From JBBDWJ01 sp040902925 (GTDB lineage: Bacteria; Acidobacteriota; Terriglobia; Bryobacterales; UBA6623), in assembly GCA_040902925.1 (NCBI GenBank), contig JBBDWJ010000244.1, positions 23,606 through 87,605 of the forward strand: a stretch of DNA of 64,000 bases, in the 5' to 3' direction. Position 1 is the first letter of the stretch. Every line of letters starts with the position of its first letter. Shown here piece after piece: positions 51,713 through 60,097 of this stretch. The notes under the pieces were generated by a model. The model saw nothing but the letters and a program-made list of their open reading frames with translations, was not told the origin of the DNA and did not search any database. A program made the position numbers and the translations under genes.

Positions 51713-53434
51713 TTAGCGCCGGTAGGCGATCTTGCCCGCCACGATTGTTATCTCACAGCGCGTTTGAGGAATCAGCGACTCCTCGACCGTCATAATGTCC
51801 CGCGAAAGCACTGTCAGATCAGCCCACTTTCCTGCCGCCACCGACCCTCGCGTACTCTCCTCGAACGTCGCGTAGGCCGCCCAGAGCGTCAACATCTTTA
51901 GGGCCTCTTCGCGCGATACGCGCTGCTCGGCATGCCAGTGCTGCTCCGATTTCCCTTGCAAGTCTTTGCGCGTCACCGCTGCGTAGAATTCCACCAGCGG
52001 GTCCCCTTTCTCGACCGGCGCATCGCTGCCACCGGCGAGGCGGGCCCCCGCGTCGAGCAAGCTCCGCCAGGCATAGGCCCCCGCCAACCGCTCCTCGCCG
52101 AGCCGGCTTTTCGCGAAATAGAGATCCGTAATCGCGTGGGACGGTTGCATCGAGGCGATTACGCTGAGCTTTGCGAACCGCGGAATGTCCGGCGGCGCGA
52201 GAATTTGCGCATGCTCGATCCGCCAGCGCGGCTCCGCAACTTTCCGCTCGCCCAGCGGGACGCGGCGGAATGCCTCTTCGTATAAGTCCAGCACGAAGCG
52301 ATTGGCGCGATCGCCGATTGCGTGCGTCTGCACTTGAACTCCGGCGCGCAACGCCCGTTCGAGCAGCGGCAGCAGGGCGTCCGTCTCAAACATCAGCAGA
52401 CCGTTGCTGTCGTGATCGTCGTATTTTTCGAGCAATGCCGCTCCACGCGACCCCAACGCCCCGTCCGCCATGAGCTTGATACCGCGCAGCGTGAATAGGC
52501 CTCCGTAGCCTTCGATGTTTGGGCCTTCCCGCAGAATCCTGTCCGCATCCGGCCCGGGCCCGCCAACAGCGTCGTAGAGGCGAAGCGGAATCTCGCCCGC
52601 GTCGTAGAGCGAGCGCAATAGCTCGACTTCTTCATAGAAATTGCCCGCGATTCCCAATTGCGTCCAACCCATCTCGAGACTGCGGCGAACACCGAGCAGC
52701 AGCGCTTGTCTTTTTCGTTCCGGCGTGTCCTCGGGAAGGAACCGCCGGATGATCGACTGCGCTCGATCGATCAGCATTCCGGTCGGCTCGCCGGTCTTCG
52801 GGTCGCGAAGGATCTCGCCGCCGGGCGGGTCCTTGACGCCTTTGTGCACGCCGATAACACGCAATGCGAGCGAGTTGGCCACTCCGGCGTGGCCGTCGGC
52901 GCGCACCAGCCATACCGGGTGCTGTGGGGACACCTTGTCGAGATCCCAGCGCGTCGGAAAGACGGGCGGGTCCCACTGAGCCTCGATCCAGCCGCGGCCC
53001 ACGATCCACTCTCCCGGCTCGGATTTTTGGGCCTGCTCGCGGACCCTTTCGAGCAGCTCGGCGACGCTCCCGGCGGTGTCGAGATTGAGCTGCATCTCTC
53101 GCGCGCCGATGCCGCTCAGGTGAGCGTGAGAATCGGAAAACCCCGGCACGACGGTCTTACCTGCCAGGTCGATGACCTCGCTGTCCGGGCCACGGTACGC
53201 AGCCGCCTCGCCGCCTGCGCCAACGAAAACGATGCGGCCGTCTCGGATCGCTACCGCCTGCGCGACAGGCTGCACGGCATCCAGGGTGTGAACGATGCCG
53301 TTTGTTAGCAGCAGGTCCGCCGGCTCCGGCGAACGAGTGCAGCCAAAACTCAGCAGACACAGCCAAAGGGCGCCCGCTCCGGCCACAGCTCCGGCTCGAA
53401 ACACGCTAATCCGAAATAGAAATAGAGGAAACAA
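51713..53434 (-). CDS. Exported amidohydrolase (YtcJ-like, amidohydrolase 3 family)
   Basis: 573 residues. I start at TTG 53434, because GGAGG lies 8 bases upstream and the first 31 residues then form a signal peptide (LFLFRISVFRAGAVAGAG, core GALWLCLLSFGC) that ends in Cys, a possible though imperfect lipobox. The enzyme part has ADLLLTNGIVHTLDA, the metal motif SDSHAHLSG, HAIGDRANRFVLDLYEEA, WRIEHAQIL and SDAPVEKGDPLVEFYAAVTR. It resembles YtcJ-type metal-dependent amidases. The longer frame from 53491 or 53668 has no RBS. It is divergent from the sirtuin gene. Confidence 0.82.
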   Translation of the reverse strand: MFPLFLFRISVFRAGAVAGAGALWLCLLSFGCTRSPEPADLLLTNGIVHTLDAVQPVAQAVAIRDGRIVFVGAGGEAAAYRGPDSEVIDLAGKTVVPGFSDSHAHLSGIGAREMQLNLDTAGSVAELLERVREQAQKSEPGEWIVGRGWIEAQWDPPVFPTRWDLDKVSPQHPVWLVRADGHAGVANSLALRVIGVHKGVKDPPGGEILRDPKTGEPTGMLIDRAQSIIRRFLPEDTPERKRQALLLGVRRSLEMGWTQLGIAGNFYEEVELLRSLYDAGEIPLRLYDAVGGPGPDADRILREGPNIEGYGGLFTLRGIKLMADGALGSRGAALLEKYDDHDSNGLLMFETDALLPLLERALRAGVQVQTHAIGDRANRFVLDLYEEAFRRVPLGERKVAEPRWRIEHAQILAPPDIPRFAKLSVIASMQPSHAITDLYFAKSRLGEERLAGAYAWRSLLDAGARLAGGSDAPVEKGDPLVEFYAAVTRKDLQGKSEQHWHAEQRVSREEALKMLTLWAAYATFEESTRGSVAAGKWADLTVLSRDIMTVEESLIPQTRCEITIVAGKIAYRR

Positions 53435-53534
53435 GAGGCGACCCTCCGTGCGCTTTAACGGGAAGAGTACCACTTCCCGGCGCAAGCCCATCGGCGGGCC
53501 GGCGGCATCACGCCGCCATGTTAGGATCGAGCCA

Positions 53535-54296
53535 ATGAGCCTCGAAACCGGCCGCCAATGGATCGAGCAGGCGCGCAACATCGTCGGGTTTACCGGGGCC
53601 GGTATCTCGACCGAATCCGGCATCCCCGACTTCCGCAGCCCTAACGGCGTCTGGGCCCGCAACCGCACTGTGTACTTCGATGAGTTCGTGCGCAGTGAAG
53701 ACGATCGGATCGAATACTGGCGTCAGAAAACGGAAAGCTGGCCTGACATGCGCAACGCCAAACCAAACGCTGGTCATCAGGCTTTCGTGGAGCTCGAGCG
53801 GCAGGGCAAGCTGAAGGCTCTCATCACCCAGAACATCGACGGATTGCACCAGGCCTCGGGCCTCGACCCGGCGCTCGTGATGGAGCTGCACGGCAACGGC
53901 ACCGTATCCGGCTGTCTGAGCTGCCGCGACCGGATTCCGATGGACGAGGCGATAGAGCGCATCGCGAAGGGCGAGCGGGCGCCGCGCTGCCGGCTCTGCA
54001 ACGGGCTCCTCAAGCCCGCCACGATTTCCTTCGGCCAAACACTGCCGCAGGACGTTCTCTCGAATTGCCAAGCCGCCGCCGAGGCGTGTGAAGTGTTCCT
54101 GGCGGTCGGTTCTTCGCTGGTGGTGTACCCGGCGGCTGGCTTGCCCATCGTGGCTAAGCGGGCTGGCGCCCGTTTGATCATCCTCAACCGCACCGCAACG
54201 CCGCTCGACGAGTTAGCTGACTTGGTGATTCACGACGAAATTGGAAAGGCGCTGCCCGCGCTCGTGGGTGTTGCAGTGTCCCGGCAAACCACCTAG
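53535..54296 (+). CDS. NAD-dependent protein deacylase, Sir2 family
   Basis: 253 residues. FTGAGISTESGIPDFRSPNG (NAD binding), TQNIDGLH, the catalytic His H119 in ELHGNG, and the zinc ligands C127/C130 and C152/C155 are present, as are FGQTLPQDVL and VGSSLVVYPAAGLP. It removes acyl groups from lysines using NAD. It starts at ATG 53535 with AGGA 8 bases upstream. The Tyr/Arg pair of the SIRT5-like desuccinylases was not seen, so deacetylase activity is more likely. Confidence 0.93.
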   Translation: MSLETGRQWIEQARNIVGFTGAGISTESGIPDFRSPNGVWARNRTVYFDEFVRSEDDRIEYWRQKTESWPDMRNAKPNAGHQAFVELERQGKLKALITQNIDGLHQASGLDPALVMELHGNGTVSGCLSCRDRIPMDEAIERIAKGERAPRCRLCNGLLKPATISFGQTLPQDVLSNCQAAAEACEVFLAVGSSLVVYPAAGLPIVAKRAGARLIILNRTATPLDELADLVIHDEIGKALPALVGVAVSRQTT

Positions 54297-54358
54297 CGTG
54301 GGGTTCCGCGGCCAGGTCGAGGCGCCATGTGCCTAACTTGCAAAGATGCCGGAAGCCG

Positions 54359-55150
54359 TCACGAACCGGTGCTTGAGTAGTTACGAACCCCGCGGTTCCA
54401 AAGCAGAATCGCCGCGGTCAGAAACACCGCCGTCAGCGCCGGCAGCGCCGCCACGTACTGACGATATTCTGAGCGCCCGAGCAGCTCCGTGGAAGGATAG
54501 AAAGCCGCGAACCCAAACGGAATAATCCAGCTCAGCAGAAACCGGATGAACGGGTTATAGATATCCAGCGGATACCTGCCGAAAGCCAGCATGTTGTACA
54601 CCGGCGGGATGATCCCGACGCGATCCTCGACCCAGAAGGAAACACAGGTCAGGATCAGAAACACGGAGATGTAGATCAGCAGCCCGCAAAACACCGCCGC
54701 GACGAGAAACAGCCAATCCACGATTGCAAAATTGAGCCGCAGAGCCCGCGACGCGTACGCCACAATCGCCATTCCGACCACCGCGTCGGTCAGAGCTTCC
54801 AGGCGGTACTGCTCGCTCATCACCTGGAACAGCGAATGCACCGGGCGCAGCAGCACGCGGTCAAACTTTCCCTCGACGATGTAGACCTGCCCGAAATAGT
54901 AAAGATTGACGCTGATGGTGTTAAACATCGCCAGCGGAATCAAGCCGAAGCCGTAGAGGAAGAGGATTTCCTCAAAACGCCAGCCGGCGATTTCGGGTGA
55001 TTTGTGGAACAACAGAAAAACCAGCGCCAGCCCAAACACGGTGGCCACCAGCGCCGTGATGATCGAAACGATCAGGTCGCCCTTATAAGCCAGACGGACC
55101 TTCGTGTACTGCACGAAGTAGAGGAAGAAAAGCCGCAGGTAGCGCCGCAT
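54359..55150 (-). CDS. ABC-2 type transporter permease
   Basis: 263 residues with six predicted membrane segments, e.g. LIVSIITALVATVFGLALVFLLF, ILFLYGFGLIPLAMFNTISV, VDWLFLVAAVFCGLLIYISVFLIL, and the loop YFGQVYIVEGKFDRVLLRPVHSLFQVM, typical of DUF990/ABC2_membrane_6 permeases. Such permeases normally come with a second permease and an ATPase; neither is beside it here. ATG 55150 is taken because a longer frame has no matching N-terminus. Confidence 0.8.
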   Translation of the reverse strand: MRRYLRLFFLYFVQYTKVRLAYKGDLIVSIITALVATVFGLALVFLLFHKSPEIAGWRFEEILFLYGFGLIPLAMFNTISVNLYYFGQVYIVEGKFDRVLLRPVHSLFQVMSEQYRLEALTDAVVGMAIVAYASRALRLNFAIVDWLFLVAAVFCGLLIYISVFLILTCVSFWVEDRVGIIPPVYNMLAFGRYPLDIYNPFIRFLLSWIIPFGFAAFYPSTELLGRSEYRQYVAALPALTAVFLTAAILLWNRGVRNYSSTGS

Positions 55151-55330
55151 GAAAAGGTCTCGGGTCTGAGGGTCATTGTAAGTCTCCGCAATGGCCTCAT
55201 GTATGGCCTCATGCGGGTGCCGGACCGATCTGCCCCGGGCGACCGTGATGAGTGGGAGGGAGATGAAGGCGAGAGGAGGGGCGGGTCGAGCAAATGGGCA
55301 CGCGCGGAAAACGCGAAGGTACCACCACAC

Positions 55331-56482
55331 TCAAAGCCCAAGCAGCTTCTTCCAGCCAGAAGCCACCGGCTGGCGTAGCTCTTCGCCCGTGATGTGGCGA
55401 GCCATGCTGTGGATCTGGCTGCCTAAACCTGAATCCGTGTCGAGTAGCAAGCCCTTCATGGCGGCCCCGGAAACGGAGGCGTAGTCGTTGCTGAGAGCGC
55501 AAGCCACGGGCAGTCCGACTGCCTGCTCGATCTCTTTTTCCCGCAACGGTTGTTTGGAGTCGATGCGGTTCACGATCAACTTGATGCGCTCTTTCGGCAC
55601 TCCGATTTCGAGAAGCTCGGAGACTCGACGCCGCGCCAAGTGGAGCGCCACCACCTCGGGCGCCGTCACCAGATACACCTGATCGGCGTTCTGGAGCACG
55701 CTTTCGCTGACAGAAAACATGCCGGGGGGCATGTCGACAACAACGTGGGGATAGGTCTCTAGCGCGGATTGAAACAGTTCGGGGAGCCGGCCCAGGTTCT
55801 CCAACGGCATCGACTTAAACGAGGCGGGGGCCGCCAAGACTTCGAAGCCTTCCCTCTGATAGGCGAGTCTCTGCCACAGCTCGTCAATGATGTCGATGCG
55901 TCCCAGCGCGTCCGCGAGCGTGAACTCCGGATTGACCCCTAAGCGGAAGGCGATCGATCCGGCCTGAAAATCGAAATCCACCAACAAGACTCTGCATTTC
56001 GAGATCCGCGAAATCGAGTTGGCAAGGTGCACTGCCACCATCGACGCTCCGCTGCCGCCTCGCGACGGCAGAACCGCCGTCAGCCGTCCAGGCTTCTTGG
56101 TTCCATTGCCCGCGGAACGCTTGTCGAGGGCCTCCTGCAAGTGCAGGAACTCGAACGGGGGAGCAAGAAACTCGGTCGCTCCCGCGCGCATGGCTGCGAT
56201 CACCGCTTCGGACTCGCGTGTGTTGTTCGCGGCGGCAATAACGATCTCCGGCCGCGAGCGGCTGATCTCCTGGATCAGGGCCAGGGCATGCTGTTGTTCG
56301 GTCAGCCCCACCACCACGACCTGGGTTGTTTTTTCCGCGCCCAGCGAAGTACTCACGTCGGTGACGCTCGGATACGAGACGTCGACTCGAGGATTTCGGG
56401 CAAATCCGCGCGAGGTCATGGTCCCGGCCAGTTCCGACGCCAAGGGGGAGTCCGGCCAGAAAATCGTTACTTTGTTGGCCAC
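55331..56482 (-). CDS. CpaE/TadZ-like pilus-assembly ATPase with degenerate P-loop
   Basis: 383 residues. The N-terminal ~130 form a receiver-like domain (VTIFWPDSPLASELAGTM, VVVVGLTEQQHALALI, EIVIAAANNTRESEAVIAAMRAGATEFLAPPF). The C-terminal part is a MinD/ParA fold (VLLVDFDFQAGSIAFRLG, HVVVDMPPGMFSVSESVLQNADQVYLVTAPEVVALHLARR). Its P-loop reads SRGGSGASMV where ParA/MinD proteins have KGGxGK[ST], so both key Lys positions are lost. TadZ/CpaE proteins localise Flp pilus machinery. No other tad/cpa gene is in the window. It starts at GTG 56482 with GAGG 8 bases upstream. Confidence 0.8.
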   Translation of the reverse strand: MANKVTIFWPDSPLASELAGTMTSRGFARNPRVDVSYPSVTDVSTSLGAEKTTQVVVVGLTEQQHALALIQEISRSRPEIVIAAANNTRESEAVIAAMRAGATEFLAPPFEFLHLQEALDKRSAGNGTKKPGRLTAVLPSRGGSGASMVAVHLANSISRISKCRVLLVDFDFQAGSIAFRLGVNPEFTLADALGRIDIIDELWQRLAYQREGFEVLAAPASFKSMPLENLGRLPELFQSALETYPHVVVDMPPGMFSVSESVLQNADQVYLVTAPEVVALHLARRRVSELLEIGVPKERIKLIVNRIDSKQPLREKEIEQAVGLPVACALSNDYASVSGAAMKGLLLDTDSGLGSQIHSMARHITGEELRQPVASGWKKLLGL

Positions 56483-56622
56483 TGTCGAATCCTCGATGCT
56501 GGCGGCTTCTGCCGAAAGCACGCCTTCTCAAGCACTTATCGGCTGTTTCCGGAAAAAGCTTTGCGGCGCCGTAGGCCGCGATCCGGCCCGAGTCTTGCCG
56601 CCTACAGCGAGGCTCCGCGCTG

Positions 56623-56651
56623 TTGACCGCCTCTAAGTGGCTTGCTACACT
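56623..56651 (+). promoter_or_regulatory. Sigma-70 promoter of the rpmH operon
   Basis: TTGACC (56623-56628), a 17-base spacer and TACACT (56646-56651), the latter preceded by TG at 56643-56644 (extended -10). This is the best full promoter in the window. The rpmH ATG follows 58 bases downstream. Confidence 0.8.
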
Positions 56652-56708
56652 GAGTTTTTCCGTCGGGGCTTTCGTGTGCCCAGGGCTGCCGGCGGGTGTG
56701 AGAAATCC

Positions 56709-56858
56709 ATGCCGAAAAGAACATTTCAGCCCAATCGACGTCACCGGTCCAAGACGCACGGTTTTCGCGCCCGTATGAAGAGCCCGGGCGGCCGTCGTGT
56801 TCTCTCCGCCCGGCGGGCGAAGGGCAGGAAGAATCTTACTGTCAGCTCGGAAAGATAG
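56709..56858 (+). CDS. rpmH: 50S ribosomal protein L34
   Basis: 49 residues, MPKRTFQPNRRHRSKTHGFRARMKSPGGRRVLSARRAKGRK. This is the standard L34 sequence pattern, a small basic protein near the base of the 50S subunit. It is the first gene of the conserved rpmH-rnpA-yidD-yidC-jag operon, which in many bacteria lies beside dnaA and oriC; dnaA is not in this window. Confidence 0.97.
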   Translation: MPKRTFQPNRRHRSKTHGFRARMKSPGGRRVLSARRAKGRKNLTVSSER

Positions 56859-56859
56859 T

Positions 56860-57285
56860 TTGTGCCCGTCCGTCCCGCCTGGCTCACAGGGCTTCCCCAA
56901 GTCCCGCCGTCTGCGAAAAAGAGTCGAATATCAGAGGGTTTACGAGAACGGGGTGCGGCTGCGCGGCGCCTGTTTTGCGGTGTTCTGCCGGCCTGCGGAA
57001 GCTGCGGGGCCAGGGCGCGTCGGCTTCAGCGTGCCGCGGCGTATCGGCGGCGCGGTGGTGCGCAGCCGGGTCAAGCGGCGGCTGCGCGAACTGATTCGGC
57101 GACACTGGAACGAACTGCCGGACGGCTGTGAGCTCGTCTTCCATGTCTACCCGGCTATCCTCGGCGCAACCGCCGCCGAGTTGGAAGCTCAAATTGCACG
57201 CGCCTTTCACGAAAGTTCGCGAGCGCTCCGGCGCAGCCGCGGCGGCGACCAGCCCGGGCCGCGAAGGCCCGCTGCCGGCGCTTGA
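56860..57285 (+). CDS. rnpA: Ribonuclease P protein component
   Basis: 141 residues. The signature RRIGGAVVRSRVKRRLRELIRRHW, the RNA-binding stretch of RnpA, is present, with SRRLRKRVEYQRVYENGVRL before it. The protein supports RNase P RNA in trimming tRNA 5' ends. I take TTG 56860, directly after the rpmH stop (TAG at 56856-56858), with GGAAAG upstream; no ATG gives this N-terminus. The last 30 residues overlap no other gene and are Arg/Gly/Pro-rich. Confidence 0.93.
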   Translation: MCPSVPPGSQGFPKSRRLRKRVEYQRVYENGVRLRGACFAVFCRPAEAAGPGRVGFSVPRRIGGAVVRSRVKRRLRELIRRHWNELPDGCELVFHVYPAILGATAAELEAQIARAFHESSRALRRSRGGDQPGPRRPAAGA

Positions 57286-57391
57286 GCCGAAGCTCGGCCC
57301 GGCGCGGCCGATCTCGTTGGGCGACTGCCATGCGCCTACCGGCGGAGCGGCGCGAACCGGCCCTTCTTCGGCACCGCGGCCCGGCGCTCGC

Positions 57392-57598
57392 GTGCTGATT
57401 TTTCTGCTCTCGCTCTACAAAGCCTTCGTGTCGCCTTTGCTGCCGTCGAGCTGCAAGTTCTATCCAACCTGCTCGGAATATGCCAAAGAAGCCGTCGGGC
57501 GGCACGGCGTGGCTCGAGGGCTCAACTTGGCGCTAAGGCGTTTGCTGCGATGCCGTCCGTTTTCACCCGGCGGCTACGACCCGGTACCCGATGCCTGA
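57392..57598 (+). CDS. yidD: Membrane protein insertion efficiency factor YidD
   Basis: 68 residues from GTG 57392: LIFLLSLYKAFVSPLLPSSC, then KFYPTCSEYAKEAVGRHG and RRLLRCRPFSPGGYDPVP, the complete YidD signature. It helps YidC/Sec insert membrane proteins. An upstream in-frame TTG at 57317 would add 25 residues of low-complexity sequence unlike the family. Its end overlaps the yidC start by 8 bases. Confidence 0.9.
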   Translation: MLIFLLSLYKAFVSPLLPSSCKFYPTCSEYAKEAVGRHGVARGLNLALRRLLRCRPFSPGGYDPVPDA

Positions 57599-59363
57599 AG
57601 ACAACGAAGAACAATTCATGCAGCGGCGCTTGCTGCTGGCCTCGGTACTGTCCGCCGTGGCGATGATGGGCTATTTCTACATGAACACGCGGAATGCGCC
57701 GCCGCTTCCGCCGCTCTCGGAGAATCCCGCCGTCGTCGAACAGCTCGCCGAACCCGAGGCTTCGGCCGCGGAGCCGGGCGCCGGCTCTCCCGAACAACCC
57801 GCCGAGCAGGCTTCTCCGCCACCGGCCGAGGTCGCCGAAGCGCCGGCCGGCGACGTTGCCGCCGAAGCCGAGCAGGAGATCGTGGTCGAATCCGATACCT
57901 ACCGGGTCACGTTTTCCAACCGCGGGGCCGTGGTCAAGAGCTGGATTCTCAAGCAGTACGAAAACTCCATCGGCGAGCAGCTCGACTTGGTTCACATTGC
58001 CGGAACCAAGCAGTATGGCTACCCATTCCAGCTACAGTTGCCCGGCGGAGAAGCCATCAAAGCTGTCAACGAGGCGCTGTTCGCCGTCGACGAAGGGGGC
58101 AGCCCGCGCACCGCGCCCGCGACGATCACATTCAACTACGCCGCCGGTGGTTGGAGTGCGCGCAAGACCTTCCGGTTCGAGCCGCAGGGCTATGTGCTGC
58201 ATCTGGAAACCGAGCTGCGCCAGGCCGGCGAGCCTCGCTCGCACCTTGTCGCCTGGCCCGGCGGCTTCGGCGACCTGACGCAGGTAACCGACGCGGCCCA
58301 CAGCCAGACTTTTTACTTCGATCCGGCCGCCGACAAGCCCGTGCGCAACACTGCCGAGGATGCGGCCGAACAGAGAATCAGCAACACCGGGCCGCACCCC
58401 TACGCCGGCATCGACGACCTGTTTTTCACGGCTGTTTTCAGTCCCGCCGAGGGACAGCCGCTGACGCTCGAAAGCTGGGCGGCCAAACTCATTCCCGAGA
58501 GTGTTGTGCCGCCGGAAGGCGCCGACCAAGCCGCTCTGGAAGAGCTCAAGGAAACCTTTGCGGCCGCGGCCGTGGGCGGCTCCGCCGAAAACTCGTTCGA
58601 ACTCTACGTCGGGCCCAAGAGCATTCCGATTCTCGCCGCCGTCAGCCCGCGCCACCGCCAGATCGTGGATTTCGGCTGGCTCAGCTTCCTCGCCCTGCCG
58701 CTGTTTTACATGTTGCTGTGGACCCACGAACACATGGTCGCCAACTACGGTTGGGCGATCGTGCTGGTCACCGTCGCCATCAACTTCGTGTTGTTCCCTC
58801 TCAAGTGGAAGAGCACCAAGTCCATGAAGCGGATGCAGGCGCTTCAGCCGCTGATCAAGCAGATCAACGAGAAATACAAGGGTCTCAGCATGCGGGACCC
58901 CAAGAAGGCCCAGCAGAACGAAGAAATGATGGCGCTATACAAAAAGTATGGCGTCAACCCGATGGGCGGCTGTCTGCCGATGGTGTTGCAGATGCCGTTC
59001 TTTATCGCCTTCTACTGGGTGCTGACCTCGGCGATTGAAATGCGCCACGCAAGCTGGTTGTGGGTGGACGACCTGTCGCGCCCCGAAACGCTGGCTATCC
59101 GCGTCTTACCGCTGGCAATGATCATCACTCAGTTTTGGCAGCAGCACATGACGCCGCAGCCGACTATCGATCCGGCGCAAGCGCGGCTGATGAAATTCAT
59201 GCCGCTGATGTTCGGCTTCTTCTTCTACGGGTTCCAAAGCGGCCTGGTGTTATACTGGTTGACGATGAATTTGGTCGGGGTCGGGCAGCAGGCCCTTCTG
59301 AACCGCTTGCCGTCGGAACCCCTTGAGATCGAGCAACCCCGCCGCCGTAAAAAGAAAAAATAA
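57591..59363 (+). CDS. yidC: Membrane protein insertase YidC
   Basis: 590 residues, full Gram-negative type. An N-terminal helix (RRLLLASVLSAVAMMGYFYM) is followed by a Pro/Glu/Ala-rich linker, the large periplasmic P1 domain (~90-350; VVESDTYRVTFSNRGAVVKSW) and the 60KD_IMP insertase core: FYMLLWTHEHMVANYGWAIVLVTVAINFVLFPL, the coiled C1 loop (MRDPKKAQQNEEMMALYKKYGVNPMGG), MPFFIAFYWVLTSAIEMR and a Lys/Arg-rich tail. It inserts proteins into the inner membrane with or without Sec. Confidence 0.97.
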   Translation: MPEDNEEQFMQRRLLLASVLSAVAMMGYFYMNTRNAPPLPPLSENPAVVEQLAEPEASAAEPGAGSPEQPAEQASPPPAEVAEAPAGDVAAEAEQEIVVESDTYRVTFSNRGAVVKSWILKQYENSIGEQLDLVHIAGTKQYGYPFQLQLPGGEAIKAVNEALFAVDEGGSPRTAPATITFNYAAGGWSARKTFRFEPQGYVLHLETELRQAGEPRSHLVAWPGGFGDLTQVTDAAHSQTFYFDPAADKPVRNTAEDAAEQRISNTGPHPYAGIDDLFFTAVFSPAEGQPLTLESWAAKLIPESVVPPEGADQAALEELKETFAAAAVGGSAENSFELYVGPKSIPILAAVSPRHRQIVDFGWLSFLALPLFYMLLWTHEHMVANYGWAIVLVTVAINFVLFPLKWKSTKSMKRMQALQPLIKQINEKYKGLSMRDPKKAQQNEEMMALYKKYGVNPMGGCLPMVLQMPFFIAFYWVLTSAIEMRHASWLWVDDLSRPETLAIRVLPLAMIITQFWQQHMTPQPTIDPAQARLMKFMPLMFGFFFYGFQSGLVLYWLTMNLVGVGQQALLNRLPSEPLEIEQPRRRKKKK

Positions 59364-59417
59364 TCACCCGGCTGCAGATTGTCTCCTGTTACGCCCAGTT
59401 GGACACTGATTCAAAGA

Positions 59418-59921
59418 ATGTCGGAACCGATCTGGACGGCTGAGGAGATTCAGCAAAAAATCACCGGCTTTCTGGAGCCCGCGTTGCGGCTTGCCCGGCT
59501 GCAGGTGGAGTTCGAAGTCCTTCCCGCAAACCTCGACAACGACCTCATCACGCCCGACTACATCGTCGACTTTCGAGGCCGCGACGTTGGCCTGCTGCTG
59601 GAGCAGCGCGGCGAACTGTTGCTCGCTCTCGAGCAGTTGACGTTGGAAGCCTTGCGCGTATCGAGCGATGACCGCTACCGGCTGATCTTCGACGCCGAGG
59701 ACTATCGCTTGATGCGCATCGAAGAGTTGCGCCTTGCCGCCGAAACAGCCGCCGAGCAGGTCAAGAAATCGGGTTCGCCTTACCGCTTCAGTCCGATGAG
59801 TTCCCGAGAACGCCGGATTCTCCACTTGGCGCTGCGCAACGACCCCGCCGTCGAAACGGTATCCGAGGGCGTCGTGCCCAACCGCTATACGGTCATTTAC
59901 GTCGCGAAGAAGAAAAAGTAG
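59418..59921 (+). CDS. jag: Jag/KhpB-family RNA-binding protein
   Basis: 167 residues. The KH-like domain contains DFRGRDVGLLLEQRGELLLALEQLTLEAL; the C-terminal R3H domain has MSSRERRILHLALRND (R-x-x-x-H) and SEGVVPNRYTVIYVAKK. It resembles SpoIIIJ-associated Jag/KhpB, which binds RNA and is linked to cell-wall growth. The N-terminal Jag_N domain is missing, so it is a short form. It is the last gene of the rpmH operon; mnmE, common next in this order, is absent. Confidence 0.9.
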   Translation: MSEPIWTAEEIQQKITGFLEPALRLARLQVEFEVLPANLDNDLITPDYIVDFRGRDVGLLLEQRGELLLALEQLTLEALRVSSDDRYRLIFDAEDYRLMRIEELRLAAETAAEQVKKSGSPYRFSPMSSRERRILHLALRNDPAVETVSEGVVPNRYTVIYVAKKKK

Positions 59922-59941
59922 CGCTCCCCAGGCCTTGAGAA

Positions 59942-59960
59942 CCGGTACTCATGCCGGTCC
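59942..59960 (+). repeat. Intergenic stem-loop repeat, copy 2
   Basis: CCGGTACTCATGCCGGTCC, 20 bases after the jag stop, matches the copy at 26748-26766 at 17 of 19 positions. The stem is identical and the changes fall in the loop. Confidence 0.6.
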
Positions 59961-60097
59961 CGGACAAGCGTAGCGTGCCCAGGTGTGGCTTAGCCGCGAA
60001 GGAAATCGCAGATTAGGCCTGGATAACGCGGCGGTCACGGCGGCCACGCCCAACTCAGTCCTCGTGACCCGCGAAGAGGGGCCGATACTGCGACTTG

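Noticed and set aside
55151..55330. N-terminal extension of the ABC-2 permease
   Set aside because: The extra 60 residues contain no membrane helix start typical of the family and no RBS; ATG 55150 opens the expected sequence.
56483..56708. Possible oriC beside rpmH
   Set aside because: No cluster of DnaA boxes (TTATCCACA) and no dnaA gene; only the rpmH promoter is supported.
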